A DNA stretch of 64,000 bases from CAXXHQ01 sp963665265 (GCA_963665265.2 OY762224.2:2356001-2420000); one strand, 5' to 3'. Numbered from the stretch's first letter, positions 54,541 through 63,816 are shown. A program made the numbers and translations. Notes: a model not told the origin generated them from the sequence alone.

Positions 54541-56316
54541 CTAAAATTCCATGCGGTTGAACGATCGGAAGCCGATCCAAAGCGGAAAGAATGTGGCAAA
54601 GGCTCCGACAAAAACGCTGGAAATATTTCCCGCGATCAGCCAAGTTCGAAACAGCCGAACATGCTCGGCATAGGCTCCCTCGTTCGGTGCGGGGAGATTG
54701 ATAATGCTAAAGTGGGCGGGAAGAGCCGTCATCAGAACGATCGCCAAGATATAGAACGCGCTCAAAACTAGGCTCAACGTTCCGCCGAATCCGGCCGAGA
54801 TTCTTGTCGGCGATTGTTCACGAAAGTTCGGAAGTCGAGCGCCAAGTCCAACGGAAATCCCCGCCAATCCTACGCACAACAACAGGCAGGTGAGTTGGTG
54901 GCTCCAGATAATCATCGTCGAAACGTCAAGCATTAAATCGCTGACTAAAATCAACGATGAGCAGGGGATGATCGAACCTCCGACGGCGAATAGAAACTTA
55001 CTCCAAAGAAGCATATTGCGAGAAACGGGCAATAGCCCTAATAGCCAAAAGCGCTGCCCTTCCAAGCTCACGAGCGGAAAAATGAATCGGGTCGTAAAGG
55101 TGGACATTAAAAGGCCGACGACCGACAGATTCAAAAAGCTGACGAGGTTTACCCACCAAACCGAGCGAAAGTCGTAGTTAAATCGACGAATATTAAAAAA
55201 ATACAAGGCCAATAACGAAAAGAAGATGAGCAATTGCGACCATTGCATGGGATCGCGGGTAAAAATCCGCAAATCCTTGAGCAACAGCAATCGCATCTGT
55301 TTGGGAATAAATATCGGGGCGTTTATCAAGCTGTCGTCGAGATCGCCGGCATGAGCGTAGCGGGGACGAGTGACGATTTTATGCAATCTGTTTAAAGCGG
55401 GGCGATAAATCTTACCCGCAAGTCCGGCGGCAATCAGCCGCAAAAATAGGGCGTTCGAGATTATTAGCCCGAGGAACATCGCGCTTTCTTGCCATTCGTC
55501 GCGAGCGGTTTCGAGCAGACCGGCGCTCAGCCACCAATTCGGCAGAAGCCGTTGCTCCGTCAATCGCAGGCGGTTGAGCATGTCTTGAAACCAGGCGTAG
55601 GTCAGCAAGTCGTCGCGAGGGAGGCTGGCGAATCCCCAGACGTACCAAGCGCCGACGAAAAGGACGACGAGGGCCCCGAGAGCGGTAAACCATCCAAAGC
55701 CGCGAGGAAGAAAATAGACGATGAGCAGACAGCAGATTCCGCCGACGGCGGCGGCGATGTAAACGAACGCGAAGAGATAGGGGCCGATCGTGACGTAGTA
55801 ATACCACGGAGCCTCGGCCACGACGCCGTAGGCGACGAGGATCGGTGTTCCGATAAGCAAGAAGCCCCAACTGCTCAAGAGCAATGCCTCTTGAAAGCGA
55901 AACAAGAAAATCCGCTCCACTCGCGCGGGAAGCGTCAGAAGCAAGCCCATCTCGCGCGAGCGAAATAGCGCCCCGTATAAGATCACCGCCGACGAGAATG
56001 TCAGCATCAACATCAGCGCGGCGAAGAAGGTGGTCAGAACGGCTTGCACCATCTGATCGTGGGTGTCGGTATTAGGTATCGTCGTCTTGACGTATTGAAA
56101 GCCTTCCTGAAAGAGCATAAATAAGCCAAGCCACAAAAAACCGCTCAACGCCACGACGATGCCGATGCGGAATCGGGATTGCGAAAAGTGCTGCCGAAAC
56201 GACGATTTCATCATACGCAGACGCAATTGCCAGAAAATCTTCGCTTCATTCTCGACGGAAAGCCCGGACGAAAGCGGAGGAGTTGACGACGGTAATGATA
56301 TAATCGCTTCGGACAT
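54541..56316 (-). CDS. ABC-2-type transporter permease
   Basis: The 591-residue integral membrane protein has roughly a dozen hydrophobic segments in two halves (about 45-70, 90-115, 145-275, then 360-590). The patterns FSSAVILYGALFRSREMGLLLTLP and PLVSLEGQRFWLLGLLPVSRNMLLWSKF are typical of large ABC-2 permeases in which a loop contacts the ATPase. A central hydrophilic region separates the halves (KDLRIFTRDPMQWSQLLIFF). It is the third gene of a minus-strand unit: membrane protein, ATPase, permease, with 29 bases between the ATPase and this gene. Substrate unknown. It converges on the giant gene with only 17 bases between them, so these genes are not co-regulated. Confidence 0.87.
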   Translation of the reverse strand: MSEAIISLPSSTPPLSSGLSVENEAKIFWQLRLRMMKSSFRQHFSQSRFRIGIVVALSGFLWLGLFMLFQEGFQYVKTTIPNTDTHDQMVQAVLTTFFAALMLMLTFSSAVILYGALFRSREMGLLLTLPARVERIFLFRFQEALLLSSWGFLLIGTPILVAYGVVAEAPWYYYVTIGPYLFAFVYIAAAVGGICCLLIVYFLPRGFGWFTALGALVVLFVGAWYVWGFASLPRDDLLTYAWFQDMLNRLRLTEQRLLPNWWLSAGLLETARDEWQESAMFLGLIISNALFLRLIAAGLAGKIYRPALNRLHKIVTRPRYAHAGDLDDSLINAPIFIPKQMRLLLLKDLRIFTRDPMQWSQLLIFFSLLALYFFNIRRFNYDFRSVWWVNLVSFLNLSVVGLLMSTFTTRFIFPLVSLEGQRFWLLGLLPVSRNMLLWSKFLFAVGGSIIPCSSLILVSDLMLDVSTMIIWSHQLTCLLLCVGLAGISVGLGARLPNFREQSPTRISAGFGGTLSLVLSAFYILAIVLMTALPAHFSIINLPAPNEGAYAEHVRLFRTWLIAGNISSVFVGAFATFFPLWIGFRSFNRMEF

Positions 56317-56345
56317 GATTAAAAAAGAATTGAATGGAGCGGTTT

Positions 56346-57104
56346 TTACTTTCCGGCGACGCTTGCGTTATCCGCGTTATGATCCTCGTCGGTCAACTCC
56401 AAGAACAATGATTCGAGCGAAGCGGAGTTCGACGACATTTCTTGGCGGAGTTCGGCGACCGTTCCCAGAAATCGCAATTTTCCGTGATCAAGGATTCCGA
56501 TTCGGTCGGCGATCTCCTCGGCTACGGCTAATGTGTGCGTTGACATGAACACGGTTCGTCCGGCGCTGGCTAACTGTCGCGACAAGTCCTTGACGAGGCG
56601 AATGCTTCGGGGGTCGAGCCCGACCATCGGCTCGTCTAAGATCAAGACCGACGGATCGTGCAGAAGCGCAGAGGCGAATATAACTCGCTGCTTCATGCCG
56701 TGCGAGTAGGTTTCGACTAGGTGATCGAGGAAGTCTTTCAATTGAAAGTGTTCCGTTTCGCGTCTGATCCGATCTCGCAACGTTGCGCCGCTCAAACCAT
56801 GCATCTGTCCGACGAATTCCAAAAATTCACGGCCGGAGAGTTTGTCGTACATATACGGTTCGTCAGGAACGTATCCGACGAATTTCATCGCCGCGCGGAC
56901 GTCGTCGTTCAGTTGTTGCCCGCATACTGCGATGCTTCCCGAGTCGGGGCGAAGAAGTCCGACCAGCATTTTAATGGACGTGGTTTTGCCCGCGCCGTTC
57001 GAGCCAAGTAAAGCGAACAATTCGCCTCCGGGTATGGTCAGCGTCAGATCATGGACGGCCACTTTTTTTCCGAAAGCTCGCGTTACGGAAAGATATTCGA
57101 TCAT
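56346..57104 (-). CDS. ABC transporter ATP-binding protein
   Basis: Start ATG 57104 is chosen because the domain begins at once (IEYLSVTRAFGKKVAVHDL); a longer frame from 57146 adds 14 polar residues. The 252-residue ATPase has Walker A GSNGAGKTTS, the Q-loop region, signature-like YSHGMKQRVIFASALLHDP, Walker B VLILDEPMVGLDP, and the H-loop FMSTHTLAVAEEIADRIG. It is of the exporter type that pairs with ABC-2 permeases (compare CcmA and drug or multicopper systems). It stands between the one-span membrane protein and the permease in the same direction. Confidence 0.93.
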   Translation of the reverse strand: MIEYLSVTRAFGKKVAVHDLTLTIPGGELFALLGSNGAGKTTSIKMLVGLLRPDSGSIAVCGQQLNDDVRAAMKFVGYVPDEPYMYDKLSGREFLEFVGQMHGLSGATLRDRIRRETEHFQLKDFLDHLVETYSHGMKQRVIFASALLHDPSVLILDEPMVGLDPRSIRLVKDLSRQLASAGRTVFMSTHTLAVAEEIADRIGILDHGKLRFLGTVAELRQEMSSNSASLESLFLELTDEDHNADNASVAGK

Positions 57105-57182
57105 AGAAAGGTATTGTTTGTTTTCATGGCGACTAAGGCGTCGCATTTACATGTTGAATCGTCGATTCCCGTTCTCCGGCGG

Positions 57183-58091
57183 CTATTTCGCCTGCTCATG
57201 CTGAAACCGCGTCCAGCGATCTTCGACGTCAATTTTCGACATTTTGGCGAACATGAGAACGGAGTCGAAAATCTGAACTTTTTGCTTGACGATCGTGCCG
57301 TCCGCTCGAACCCACACTATCCCTCGCGGCGGAGCGTTCGACGACATTCTTTCGCCGGGGTCGGTCCGATACGTGACGACGAAGCACTCGCCGAACTGGT
57401 CGTCGCCGAACGGCGCGTATTCCGTTCGCTCCACTTCGGCGCGGAGAAATTCCATCGGGTTTTTCGACGGCATCAGCGGATTGAATGTCGGAACGGACCA
57501 CGTTTGACCGAGCCGCAAATTCGGTAGGCACATTTGGGGCGAAAATGCGTCGCTCGGCAGCGCGTGGGGAGGCATCGGAAACTCCGTGGTATAAGATACG
57601 GACAAGGCCGTCACGTCCAATACCACTTTTCCTTCCTTGACCGTGCCGAATATTTTTATCGTTTCCATCGTGGGATGAACTTTTACCGTTGAGCGAAAGT
57701 TCATTAAGTTACCCATCGAATCGACGAGAATGACCGTCGTCAAATCCATCGACACATTCGTTCCGAGCGCCTTGACGACTTCTCGCAAAAGCGGCTTCGC
57801 GATTCCGCCGGTAATTTCGGTGAGCGGAACTTCCTTAAATCGGACGAAACTTTGGATTTCGTGTACGCCGCCCTCCAGAATCTTCCATGAATTTAAGGCC
57901 CAGCCAATGTCATGGCCGTTCATATTCATGTTCCACCCAATTACCGGAGATGCTTGTCTGGCCTGGATCATGGCCTGGTAGTTCGGCGGATCGCCGATAA
58001 ACCAGGAGGGCGCTATTTTTGCGTAAAACAACCAGGTCATGGAAATGAACCAAAACAGGCTGACGCAAATTGTAAGCGTTCGGCTGAACAT
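57183..58091 (-). CDS. One-span membrane-anchored protein linked to the ABC operon
   Basis: ATG 58091 gives 302 residues with an uncleaved membrane anchor near the start (LTICVSLFWFISMTWLFYA). A long extracytoplasmic part follows; the alternative start is a TTG at 58172. The globular part is beta-rich (ITGGIAKPLLREVVKALG, VKVHPTMETIKIFGTVKEGKVVLDV, RLGQTWSVPTFNPL, YRTDPGERMSS, PRGIVWVRADGTIVKQ). I do not recognise the fold; it somewhat resembles planctomycete proteins that accompany ABC-2 transporters. As the first gene of the ABC unit it may be a substrate-contacting subunit. The + strand promoter of the next gene lies upstream of its start. Confidence 0.7.
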   Translation of the reverse strand: MFSRTLTICVSLFWFISMTWLFYAKIAPSWFIGDPPNYQAMIQARQASPVIGWNMNMNGHDIGWALNSWKILEGGVHEIQSFVRFKEVPLTEITGGIAKPLLREVVKALGTNVSMDLTTVILVDSMGNLMNFRSTVKVHPTMETIKIFGTVKEGKVVLDVTALSVSYTTEFPMPPHALPSDAFSPQMCLPNLRLGQTWSVPTFNPLMPSKNPMEFLRAEVERTEYAPFGDDQFGECFVVTYRTDPGERMSSNAPPRGIVWVRADGTIVKQKVQIFDSVLMFAKMSKIDVEDRWTRFQHEQAK

Positions 58092-58165
58092 TTCCGATTG
58101 ATTCCCTGCGGACGAAAAAATACGCGACGACGCCCCATTGGGGATTTGATTAGTATATTCGACTC

Positions 58166-58193
58166 TTGCCAAAAAGTCTGCGCCGGGTATAAT
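58166..58193 (+). promoter_or_regulatory. Sigma70-like promoter of the trans-sulfuration gene leader
   Basis: TTGCCA (58166-58171) and a perfect TATAAT (58188-58193) are separated by 16 bases. The expected start is near 58200. It lies just upstream of the structured leader and its terminator. Confidence 0.7.
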
Positions 58194-58199
58194 CGCTAT

Positions 58200-58331
58200 A
58201 TTATTGGGATTTGCGGCCGATTGCAGCCATAACTGCTAAAGAGCCACCGTCAGACGCTTTATAAGCGTTTCCGGTTCCACTTACGAAAAGCAGGCCGCGA
58301 CAGTCAAAATAGGCTGATCGCGGTTTTTTTA
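58200..58331 (+). ncRNA. Structured 5' leader, candidate SAM-II-like riboswitch or attenuator
   Basis: The predicted RNA starts near 58200 and reaches a terminator at 58295-58331, before the trans-sulfuration enzyme at 58398. TTGCGGCC (58211-58218) can pair with GGCCGCGA (58293-58300). This pairing would remove the 5' arm of the terminator, so it is a plausible antiterminator. A second helix, ACGCTT-TAT-AAGCGT, lies at 58254-58268. The segment GATTTG (58208-58213) and the later GCTAAA (58235-58240) recall the conserved L1 and 3' strings of SAM-II pseudoknots, with TTATTGG/CCATAA and GGC/GCC as possible P1 and P2. The P1 match needs a bulge. The regulated gene fits SAM control. It may instead be an undescribed motif. 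Confidence 0.4.
58295..58331 (+). terminator. Intrinsic terminator in the leader of the trans-sulfuration gene
   Basis: CCGCGA (58295-58300) pairs with TCGCGG (58318-58323), with CAG/CTG continuing the stem inside. Seven T follow at 58324-58330. Its place after a promoter and before the gene it would silence is the usual attenuator arrangement. Confidence 0.75.
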
Positions 58332-58397
58332 TGCCCTCTGCTTTGCCTCCCCGCGTGCCCGCCCTCAAAATTTTCGCTCTATCGTGAGGTTTTTAAC

Positions 58398-59621
58398 ATG
58401 ACGCAAACGAATGACGGCTGTTCCGTTCCTGACGCTTCCCTGAAAACCGGAAAAGGCGGTCTTTCCACCCAAGCGGTCCATGCCGGTGAAGACCGTCAAA
58501 AGTACGCTCATTCGGTCGCCGAGCCGATTTTTCTTTCCTCAACCTACAGCTTTGAAAATACGCAGGCGGCGCTCGATTTCGTCAGGGAAAAGCAACCTCG
58601 CGACGAATACGCCCGATATAGCAATCCTGGCGAACGCTCCGCCGAAAAAAAGCTTGCCGTTCTCGAAAACGGCGAAGAGGCTGTTTTGTTCGCCTCGGGC
58701 ATGTCGGCGGTTTCCGCTCTCTTCCTCGCAAAACTCCAGGCGGGCGACGAGGTGGTGCTCTTTAACGAATGCTACCACCGCACTCGCATGGTCTGTGCCG
58801 AGTTCCTTGCAAAGTACGGCGTCAAAACGCATCTCGTTCGTGCTTGCGATTATGACGGCATGGAGGCGATGATCAACTCGAAAACCAAGTTGCTGATGAG
58901 CGAATCGCCGACGAATCCGCATCATAGCGTCGTCGATCTCGCACGCTTCGCCGCGCTCGGTCAAAAATACGGCGTCGAAACGGCCGTCGACGCCACGCTG
59001 GCCACCCCGTACAACTGTCGTCCGCTCGATTTCGGCCTCGACTACGTCGTTCATTCTTGCACGAAATATCTCGCCGGCCACAACGACCTCCTATGCGGCG
59101 CGGTGATCGGATCGGCGAAAAAAGTTGAACAAGTGAGAGTCGTTCGCGGACTCCTTGGGCTGATGAACAGCCCCCATAACGAATATCTTTTCCTCCGAGG
59201 CCTAAAGTCGTTCGAGGTCCGCATGCGGCGTCATAACGAAAACGGCCAAGCGGTCTCCGAATTCCTTGAATCCCATCCGCGAGTCGAGAAAGTCTATTAC
59301 CCCGGCTTGTCCTCGCATCCTTATCACGAATTGGCGAAAAAGCAGATGCGAGGATTTGGCGGGCTGGTCACGTTCGTGCTGAAAGACGCCGACGCGGCGG
59401 CGACGGCTGCCGTGGTGGACGCCGTTCGCATTCCACGGATCGCCCCGAGCCTCGGCGGCGCCGAATCGCTCATCGAACAGCCGTTGGTCATTAGCTTCCA
59501 CGAGTTCTCGGCCGAGAAACGTCGCGAATTCAATATCCCCGACAGCATGATTCGACTGGCCTGCGGCCTGGAAAATCCCGAGGATTTGGTTGCCGACTTG
59601 AAAATGGCCTTGGATCGATAA
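58398..59621 (+). CDS. Trans-sulfuration PLP enzyme (cystathionine gamma-synthase/lyase type)
   Basis: The 407-residue protein has the fold type I pattern of the Cys/Met metabolism family: STQAVHAGEDRQ at the start, EPIFLSSTYSFEN, RYSNPGERSAEKKLAVLENGEEAVLFASGMSAV (PLP-phosphate and substrate-binding regions), SESPTNPHHSVVD, and the PLP-binding lysine in HSCTKYLAGHNDLLCG (Lys223). It ends with IRLACGLENPEDLVADL. It could be cystathionine gamma-synthase, cystathionine or methionine gamma-lyase, or O-acetylhomoserine sulfhydrylase; sequence alone does not decide. GAGG lies 9 bases before the ATG. The terminator-bearing leader upstream suggests control by methionine or SAM level. Confidence 0.88.
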   Translation: MTQTNDGCSVPDASLKTGKGGLSTQAVHAGEDRQKYAHSVAEPIFLSSTYSFENTQAALDFVREKQPRDEYARYSNPGERSAEKKLAVLENGEEAVLFASGMSAVSALFLAKLQAGDEVVLFNECYHRTRMVCAEFLAKYGVKTHLVRACDYDGMEAMINSKTKLLMSESPTNPHHSVVDLARFAALGQKYGVETAVDATLATPYNCRPLDFGLDYVVHSCTKYLAGHNDLLCGAVIGSAKKVEQVRVVRGLLGLMNSPHNEYLFLRGLKSFEVRMRRHNENGQAVSEFLESHPRVEKVYYPGLSSHPYHELAKKQMRGFGGLVTFVLKDADAAATAAVVDAVRIPRIAPSLGGAESLIEQPLVISFHEFSAEKRREFNIPDSMIRLACGLENPEDLVADLKMALDR

Positions 59622-59807
59622 GAAATCGTACCGAAAGTTTGGGCGATTCAATCGAAACGAATGCGTTCCGACCCTGCGCAAAAGATCATCAGATTCGCAT
59701 AGGACCGACTTCGAGTTCTTTCTTGATACTCTTGCTTGGGATATGCGCTTGCCGGTCCGAAATCCGTCCTTGTAGGGGCGACGCACGACGACTATTAACG
59801 CTTTTCT

Positions 59808-60398
59808 TTAACTTTTTTTGGGGGGCCTTGCTCCCTTGGAGCTTAACGCCTCAAGCAAAGACTCCAACCGCATCGTCGCCTTGTGATCTGGAATTCGGGT
59901 TCGGGCTAATTTCCTAAGCCGAAAGAGCTTCTGCTTGTTCTTCAGCAGATCATGCTCCCACAGAAAGAGGGCGTCATCGATGAGCGTGGCGAATGCGGCG
60001 TCATCGAGTTCCGTTGAAATAACGCTCTGCGAATAGCGATCAAAGCGCCGACGAAGCGTTCGTTCCGACCGACGACATTCAGGGCATCGTACGCAATCGG
60101 CATCTATAGTAAATTTGAGTTTTTCGTACCAGTACTTCTGTTCCTTAGCGAAGAAAATGAAGGACCGCCCGCAATCTCGACATGTTTTTTTCATGTCAAC
60201 ATAGAGAACACGGGGAATGACCGAGTAGTTTTGCTTCTCAGGATCGGCCAAGATAGCGGATTCGGGAAACACCGTTTTCCCCCAATACCTTTCCCCCCAA
60301 CGCTTGCGGGCGATGGCGACCGCTTCGTGATCGTCGGAAAGAATTGGGAAAACCCCGTACCGAGGGTGCGGGACGGTTTTGTCGTGGGCATTTGGCAT
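59808..60398 (-). CDS. Zinc-ribbon protein (zf-trcl type)
   Basis: ATG 60398 follows a GGGGGG run by 3 bases and gives 196 residues; the longer frame from 60482 runs into the tRNA gene and is unlikely. The middle has KKTCRDCGRSFIFFAKEQKYWYE followed by CVRCPECRR, the double CxxC of the probable zinc-ribbon family zf-trcl, at about 70-115. The rest is basic and helical (RRRFDRYSQSV, RLRKLARTRIPDHKATMRLESLLEAL) and ends in KGARPPKKS. It is probably a cytoplasmic nucleic-acid or protein-binding factor; no function is known to me. It converges with the PLP gene. Confidence 0.72.
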   Translation of the reverse strand: MPNAHDKTVPHPRYGVFPILSDDHEAVAIARKRWGERYWGKTVFPESAILADPEKQNYSVIPRVLYVDMKKTCRDCGRSFIFFAKEQKYWYEKLKFTIDADCVRCPECRRSERTLRRRFDRYSQSVISTELDDAAFATLIDDALFLWEHDLLKNKQKLFRLRKLARTRIPDHKATMRLESLLEALSSKGARPPKKS

Positions 60399-60443
60399 AA
60401 TCCCCCCCTCGCAATCCGCTGCAAACCTAGAAAAGAAACTAAA

Positions 60444-60525
<82 letters not shown>

Positions 60526-60562
60526 TTATTTTGCCCGACAATGCATGAGAAATGTCACGCGG

Positions 60563-61018
60563 CTACTTTTTACCGCTGCCGTTGTTTTCAATTGCCGCGA
60601 TTTTTTGATTTCGGCGAGCATGCCGCCCGCCCTCAAACGGCGTGTTCAACCACGTCTCGACGATCCGATCGGCCAGTTTTTCGCCCACCGTATTGCCCGA
60701 TAGGCAGAGAACGTTCAAATCGTTGTGCCGACGGCTGATTTCGGCGCTAATGTCGTCGTTGCAAGGGGCCGCCCGAACGCCGGGAATCTTATTCGCCACG
60801 ATGCAGACGCCGATGCCGGTTCCGCAAATCAAAATGCCGCGATCCGCCTCTTTTACGCTAACTTTGCGTGCCACGGCCTCGGCCACGTCCGGATAATCGA
60901 CGTCCTCGTTGGCGTTCGCGCCGGCGTCGATCGCCTCATGACCAAGGCGCACAAGATACTCTATTAGTTTCTTTCGCAGTTCCACGCCTCGGTGGTCGCT
61001 GCCGACGGCAATACGCAT
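60563..61018 (-). CDS. rpiB: Ribose-5-phosphate isomerase B
   Basis: The 151-residue protein matches RpiB/LacAB: RIAVGSDHRGVELRKKL at the start, DYPDVAEAVARKV near residue 41, ILICGTGIGVCIVANKIPGVRAA with the catalytic Cys (about 63-85), CNDDISAEISRRHNDLNVLCLSG, and the final WLNTPFEGGRHARRN with the phosphate-binding Arg/His residues. It interconverts ribose 5-phosphate and ribulose 5-phosphate in the pentose phosphate pathway. It is transcribed away from the GH35 gene, and the tRNA-Leu gene lies 38 bases after its stop in the same direction. Confidence 0.93.
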   Translation of the reverse strand: MRIAVGSDHRGVELRKKLIEYLVRLGHEAIDAGANANEDVDYPDVAEAVARKVSVKEADRGILICGTGIGVCIVANKIPGVRAAPCNDDISAEISRRHNDLNVLCLSGNTVGEKLADRIVETWLNTPFEGGRHARRNQKIAAIENNGSGKK

Positions 61019-61413
61019 AATCAGCCTACTCCTCCAGTGGTCCGTAAAAGATTATTCTAGGTTTTTCGGCCGCGCGTCGCAAGGCATATCCACCCCGCAA
61101 AGGGGTAAGACGAGCCTCGCAAGTTCTCCGCTACCGCCGCTTTTGGCCGCAAAACTCCTACGATGAATACTTTTGCCGTCGAGAAACGAATTTTTGACGG
61201 GGGGATCGAATTGCCAAGGCACGGCACAGCTACCAAAAACGCCTCGGCGTCGAGTATAACTGATCCTCTCATACCAACAACAATTCAAATCCGCGTTCCG
61301 CCTTTCTCTTCCGAGAAGACTGGCTCCCACGAAAAATCGATCGAACGCGGCTTTGAATGAGAGTCCAAATAGGGTGGCTTGGGTTCGTTTTATTTTCGCC
61401 GAAAGGAACGCAC
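61019..61413. other. 395-base divergent region between rpiB and the GH35 gene
   Basis: It holds a small hairpin, ACCCC/GGGGT, at 61092-61106. A TATAAC box at 61255-61260 may belong to the GH35 promoter, but no convincing -35 box was seen. The open frames here lack ribosome sites and domain features. Nothing else was recognised. Confidence 0.5.
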
Positions 61414-63816
61414 ATGCGAAAGTTCGCCGCTTCGTCCGTTTTGTATTCATTTAGACCCCTCCTTGGCGTTTTTCCGCTCTGCGCGATTTGCACGTTCCTA
61501 GGCTCCGAGTCGTTCGCCCAAGCGGCGCCCGGTTCCTCGGCCGCCCCTGCGCATACCTTCGCCATCGGTCCCGATGATTTCCTCCTCGACGGCAAAGCCT
61601 TCGTCATTCGCTGCGGCGAAATGCACTTTACCCGCGTTCCCCGCGAATACTGGCGGCATCGCTTGCAATTGGTCAAGTCGCTCGGCATGAACTCAGTGTG
61701 CGCCTATCTCTTCTGGAACTATCACGAATTCGAACAAGGAAAATACGACTGGTCCGGCCAAGCCGACATCGTCGAGTTCTGCCGTATCGCGCAACAAGAA
61801 GGGCTATGGGTCGTGCTTCGTCCCGGCCCCTACGTCTGCGCCGAATGGGACGGCGGCGGTTTGCCTTGGTGGCTGCTGAAAAACGAAAAAATCAAGATGC
61901 GAACCCAGGACCCCGACTTCATGAAGGCCGCGACCTCATGGTTCAAAGAGGTCGGCCGCGTTCTCGCCCCAATGCAAATCACCAAAGGCGGCCCGATCTT
62001 GATGGTCCAAGTTGAAAACGAGTACGGCTCCTACGGCGGCGACGCCGAGTACGTCGGCAAACTCCGCGACCTACTCGCCTCGGCCGGATTCGACGTCCCG
62101 TTCTTCGCCTGCAATCCGGTCGGCGACTTGAACCGCGGTCGCCGCACCGACCTATTTAACGTCGTGAACTTCGGCAACGACGCCGAAGGCGCGTTCAAAA
62201 AACTCCGCGAGCTACAGCCGAAAGGTCCGCTCATGTGCGGCGAATTTTACCCCGGCTGGTTCGATACCTGGGGCGCGCCGCATCACCTCGGCAAAACGCC
62301 GCAGTTTCTAAAAGACCTCGAATACATGATGAAGAACCGCTGCTCGTTCAGCCTCTACATGGCGCACGGCGGAACGACCTTCGGCATGTGGCCGGGCGCC
62401 GACCGTCCTTTCAAGCCCGACACGAGCAGCTACGACTACGACGCGCCGATTTCCGAGGCGGGCTGGACGGGCGAGAAATTCAAGCTAACGCGAGAAGTGG
62501 TCGCCAAGCATCTCCCGGCCGGCGAAAAGCTGCCCGAGCCGCCCGCCGCCAATCCGACGATGAGCGTTGCGGCCTTCTCCTTCAAAGAAGTCGCGCCGGT
62601 GTTCGAAAATCTTCCGCAAGCCGTCGCCGACAAGGCGCCGCGCAACATGGAAGCCTACGACCAAGGCCACGGCTGCACCCTCTATCGCACGGAATTGCCT
62701 GCCGGTCCGGCCGAAAAACTCCGGTTAGATCACGTTCATGATTTCGCCTGGGTATTCTTAGACGGTAAGCAAGTCGGCGCAACCGACCGTCGCGCTCGGC
62801 AGAACGTAATCAATCTCCCCGCTCGGGAAAAAGCCGCTCGCCTCGACATCCTCGTCGAAGCGATGGGCCACGTGAACTTCGGCCTCGAAATTCACGACCG
62901 CAAAGGAATTACCACCCCGGTCCGTCTCGTTAGCGAGTCGGGCCAAACGTCCGAATTGAAAGGCGCTTGGCAAGTCTATCCGCTGCTTCTCGACGCCAAG
63001 GAATTATCTTCGCTGAAATGGAAATCGGCCTCTGCCAACGTCGGCCCGGCGTTTTGGCGCGCCGAGTTCAACGTCGCGAAACCGGCCGACACGTTCCTCG
63101 ATCTCCGTAACTGGGGTAAGGGCGTCGTCTGGGTTAACGGACATTGCCTTGCTCGATATTGGAACATCGGTCCGACGCAAACGGCCTACATTCCCGGCCC
63201 GTGGCTCCGCGAAGGAAAGAACGAAATCATCGTTCTCGACCTTCTCGGTCCGACGTCCCCGACCGCCGCCTGTCTCGAAAAGCCGATTCTCGATCAACTC
63301 CGCCCGGAATTAGATTTCGCCCGCCATTCAGGCCCGAAAGCGACGTTGGCCCTGGCCGGCCAGAAACCGGTGCATAGCGGATCGTTCGCCGCCGGCTCCG
63401 ACGTGCAAACGGTGAAGTTCGACAGAGCGGTCGAGGGAAAACAGTTCTGCCTCGAAACGCTCAACGCCCACGACGGCAAAGAATTCGCGGCCGTGGCCGA
63501 ACTGGACCTGCTTGATCCGAACGGCAATTCGATTCCCCATACAAGCTGGCGGATCGCCTACGTCGATAGCCAAGAACTGGTCGGCGAAGACGGCTCAGCC
63601 TCGAACGCCATCGACGGCCAGACGGCCAACTTTTGGCATACGCAATGGCAAGACGCGAAGCCGAAGCACCCGCATCATCTCGTAATCGACTGCGGCAAGA
63701 ACGTCTCGATCGGTGGCTTCCGTTACACCCCCCGTGCCGGCTCGAACGACGTGGCTGGCCGAATCAAAGACTACCGCATCTACGTCGGCGAATCGCTGGC
63801 GAAAGAAGCGAACTAG
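61414..63816 (+). CDS. Secreted GH35 beta-galactosidase with discoidin-like domain
   Basis: ATG 61414 has AAGGA 7 bases upstream and gives 800 residues with a signal peptide (SFRPLLGVFPLCAICTFLGSESFAQ). The GH35 barrel shows the classical order: FVIRCGEMHFTRVPREYW, GLWVVLRPGPYVCAEWDGGGLPWWL, ILMVQVENEYGSYGGD with acid/base Glu203, and LMCGEFYPGWFDTWG with nucleophile Glu277. Middle beta domains follow (GVVWVNGHCLARYWNIGPTQT near residue 570). The C-terminus (about 660-800) is a F5/8 type C (discoidin) carbohydrate-binding module, with NAIDGQTANFWHTQW and GGFRYTPRAG. It would release galactose from galactan or arabinogalactan side chains outside the cytoplasm, which fits the pectin theme. It is a single-gene unit. 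Confidence 0.92.
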   Translation: MRKFAASSVLYSFRPLLGVFPLCAICTFLGSESFAQAAPGSSAAPAHTFAIGPDDFLLDGKAFVIRCGEMHFTRVPREYWRHRLQLVKSLGMNSVCAYLFWNYHEFEQGKYDWSGQADIVEFCRIAQQEGLWVVLRPGPYVCAEWDGGGLPWWLLKNEKIKMRTQDPDFMKAATSWFKEVGRVLAPMQITKGGPILMVQVENEYGSYGGDAEYVGKLRDLLASAGFDVPFFACNPVGDLNRGRRTDLFNVVNFGNDAEGAFKKLRELQPKGPLMCGEFYPGWFDTWGAPHHLGKTPQFLKDLEYMMKNRCSFSLYMAHGGTTFGMWPGADRPFKPDTSSYDYDAPISEAGWTGEKFKLTREVVAKHLPAGEKLPEPPAANPTMSVAAFSFKEVAPVFENLPQAVADKAPRNMEAYDQGHGCTLYRTELPAGPAEKLRLDHVHDFAWVFLDGKQVGATDRRARQNVINLPAREKAARLDILVEAMGHVNFGLEIHDRKGITTPVRLVSESGQTSELKGAWQVYPLLLDAKELSSLKWKSASANVGPAFWRAEFNVAKPADTFLDLRNWGKGVVWVNGHCLARYWNIGPTQTAYIPGPWLREGKNEIIVLDLLGPTSPTAACLEKPILDQLRPELDFARHSGPKATLALAGQKPVHSGSFAAGSDVQTVKFDRAVEGKQFCLETLNAHDGKEFAAVAELDLLDPNGNSIPHTSWRIAYVDSQELVGEDGSASNAIDGQTANFWHTQWQDAKPKHPHHLVIDCGKNVSIGGFRYTPRAGSNDVAGRIKDYRIYVGESLAKEAN

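Noticed and set aside
54541..57104. The ABC transporter pair considered as the ATPase of the TolC/HlyD export system
   Set aside because: It is an ABC-2 permease with separate ATPase, in a different operon on the other side of the giant gene, and lacks HlyB-type features.
58200..58300. The leader considered as a tRNA or cobalamin riboswitch
   Set aside because: There is no T-loop consensus or anticodon arm, and the string GAGCCACC lacks the rest of the cobalamin consensus.
61052..61450. 132-codon minus-strand frame between rpiB and GH35
   Set aside because: It overlaps the GH35 start and signal peptide, has no ribosome site and no domain pattern.
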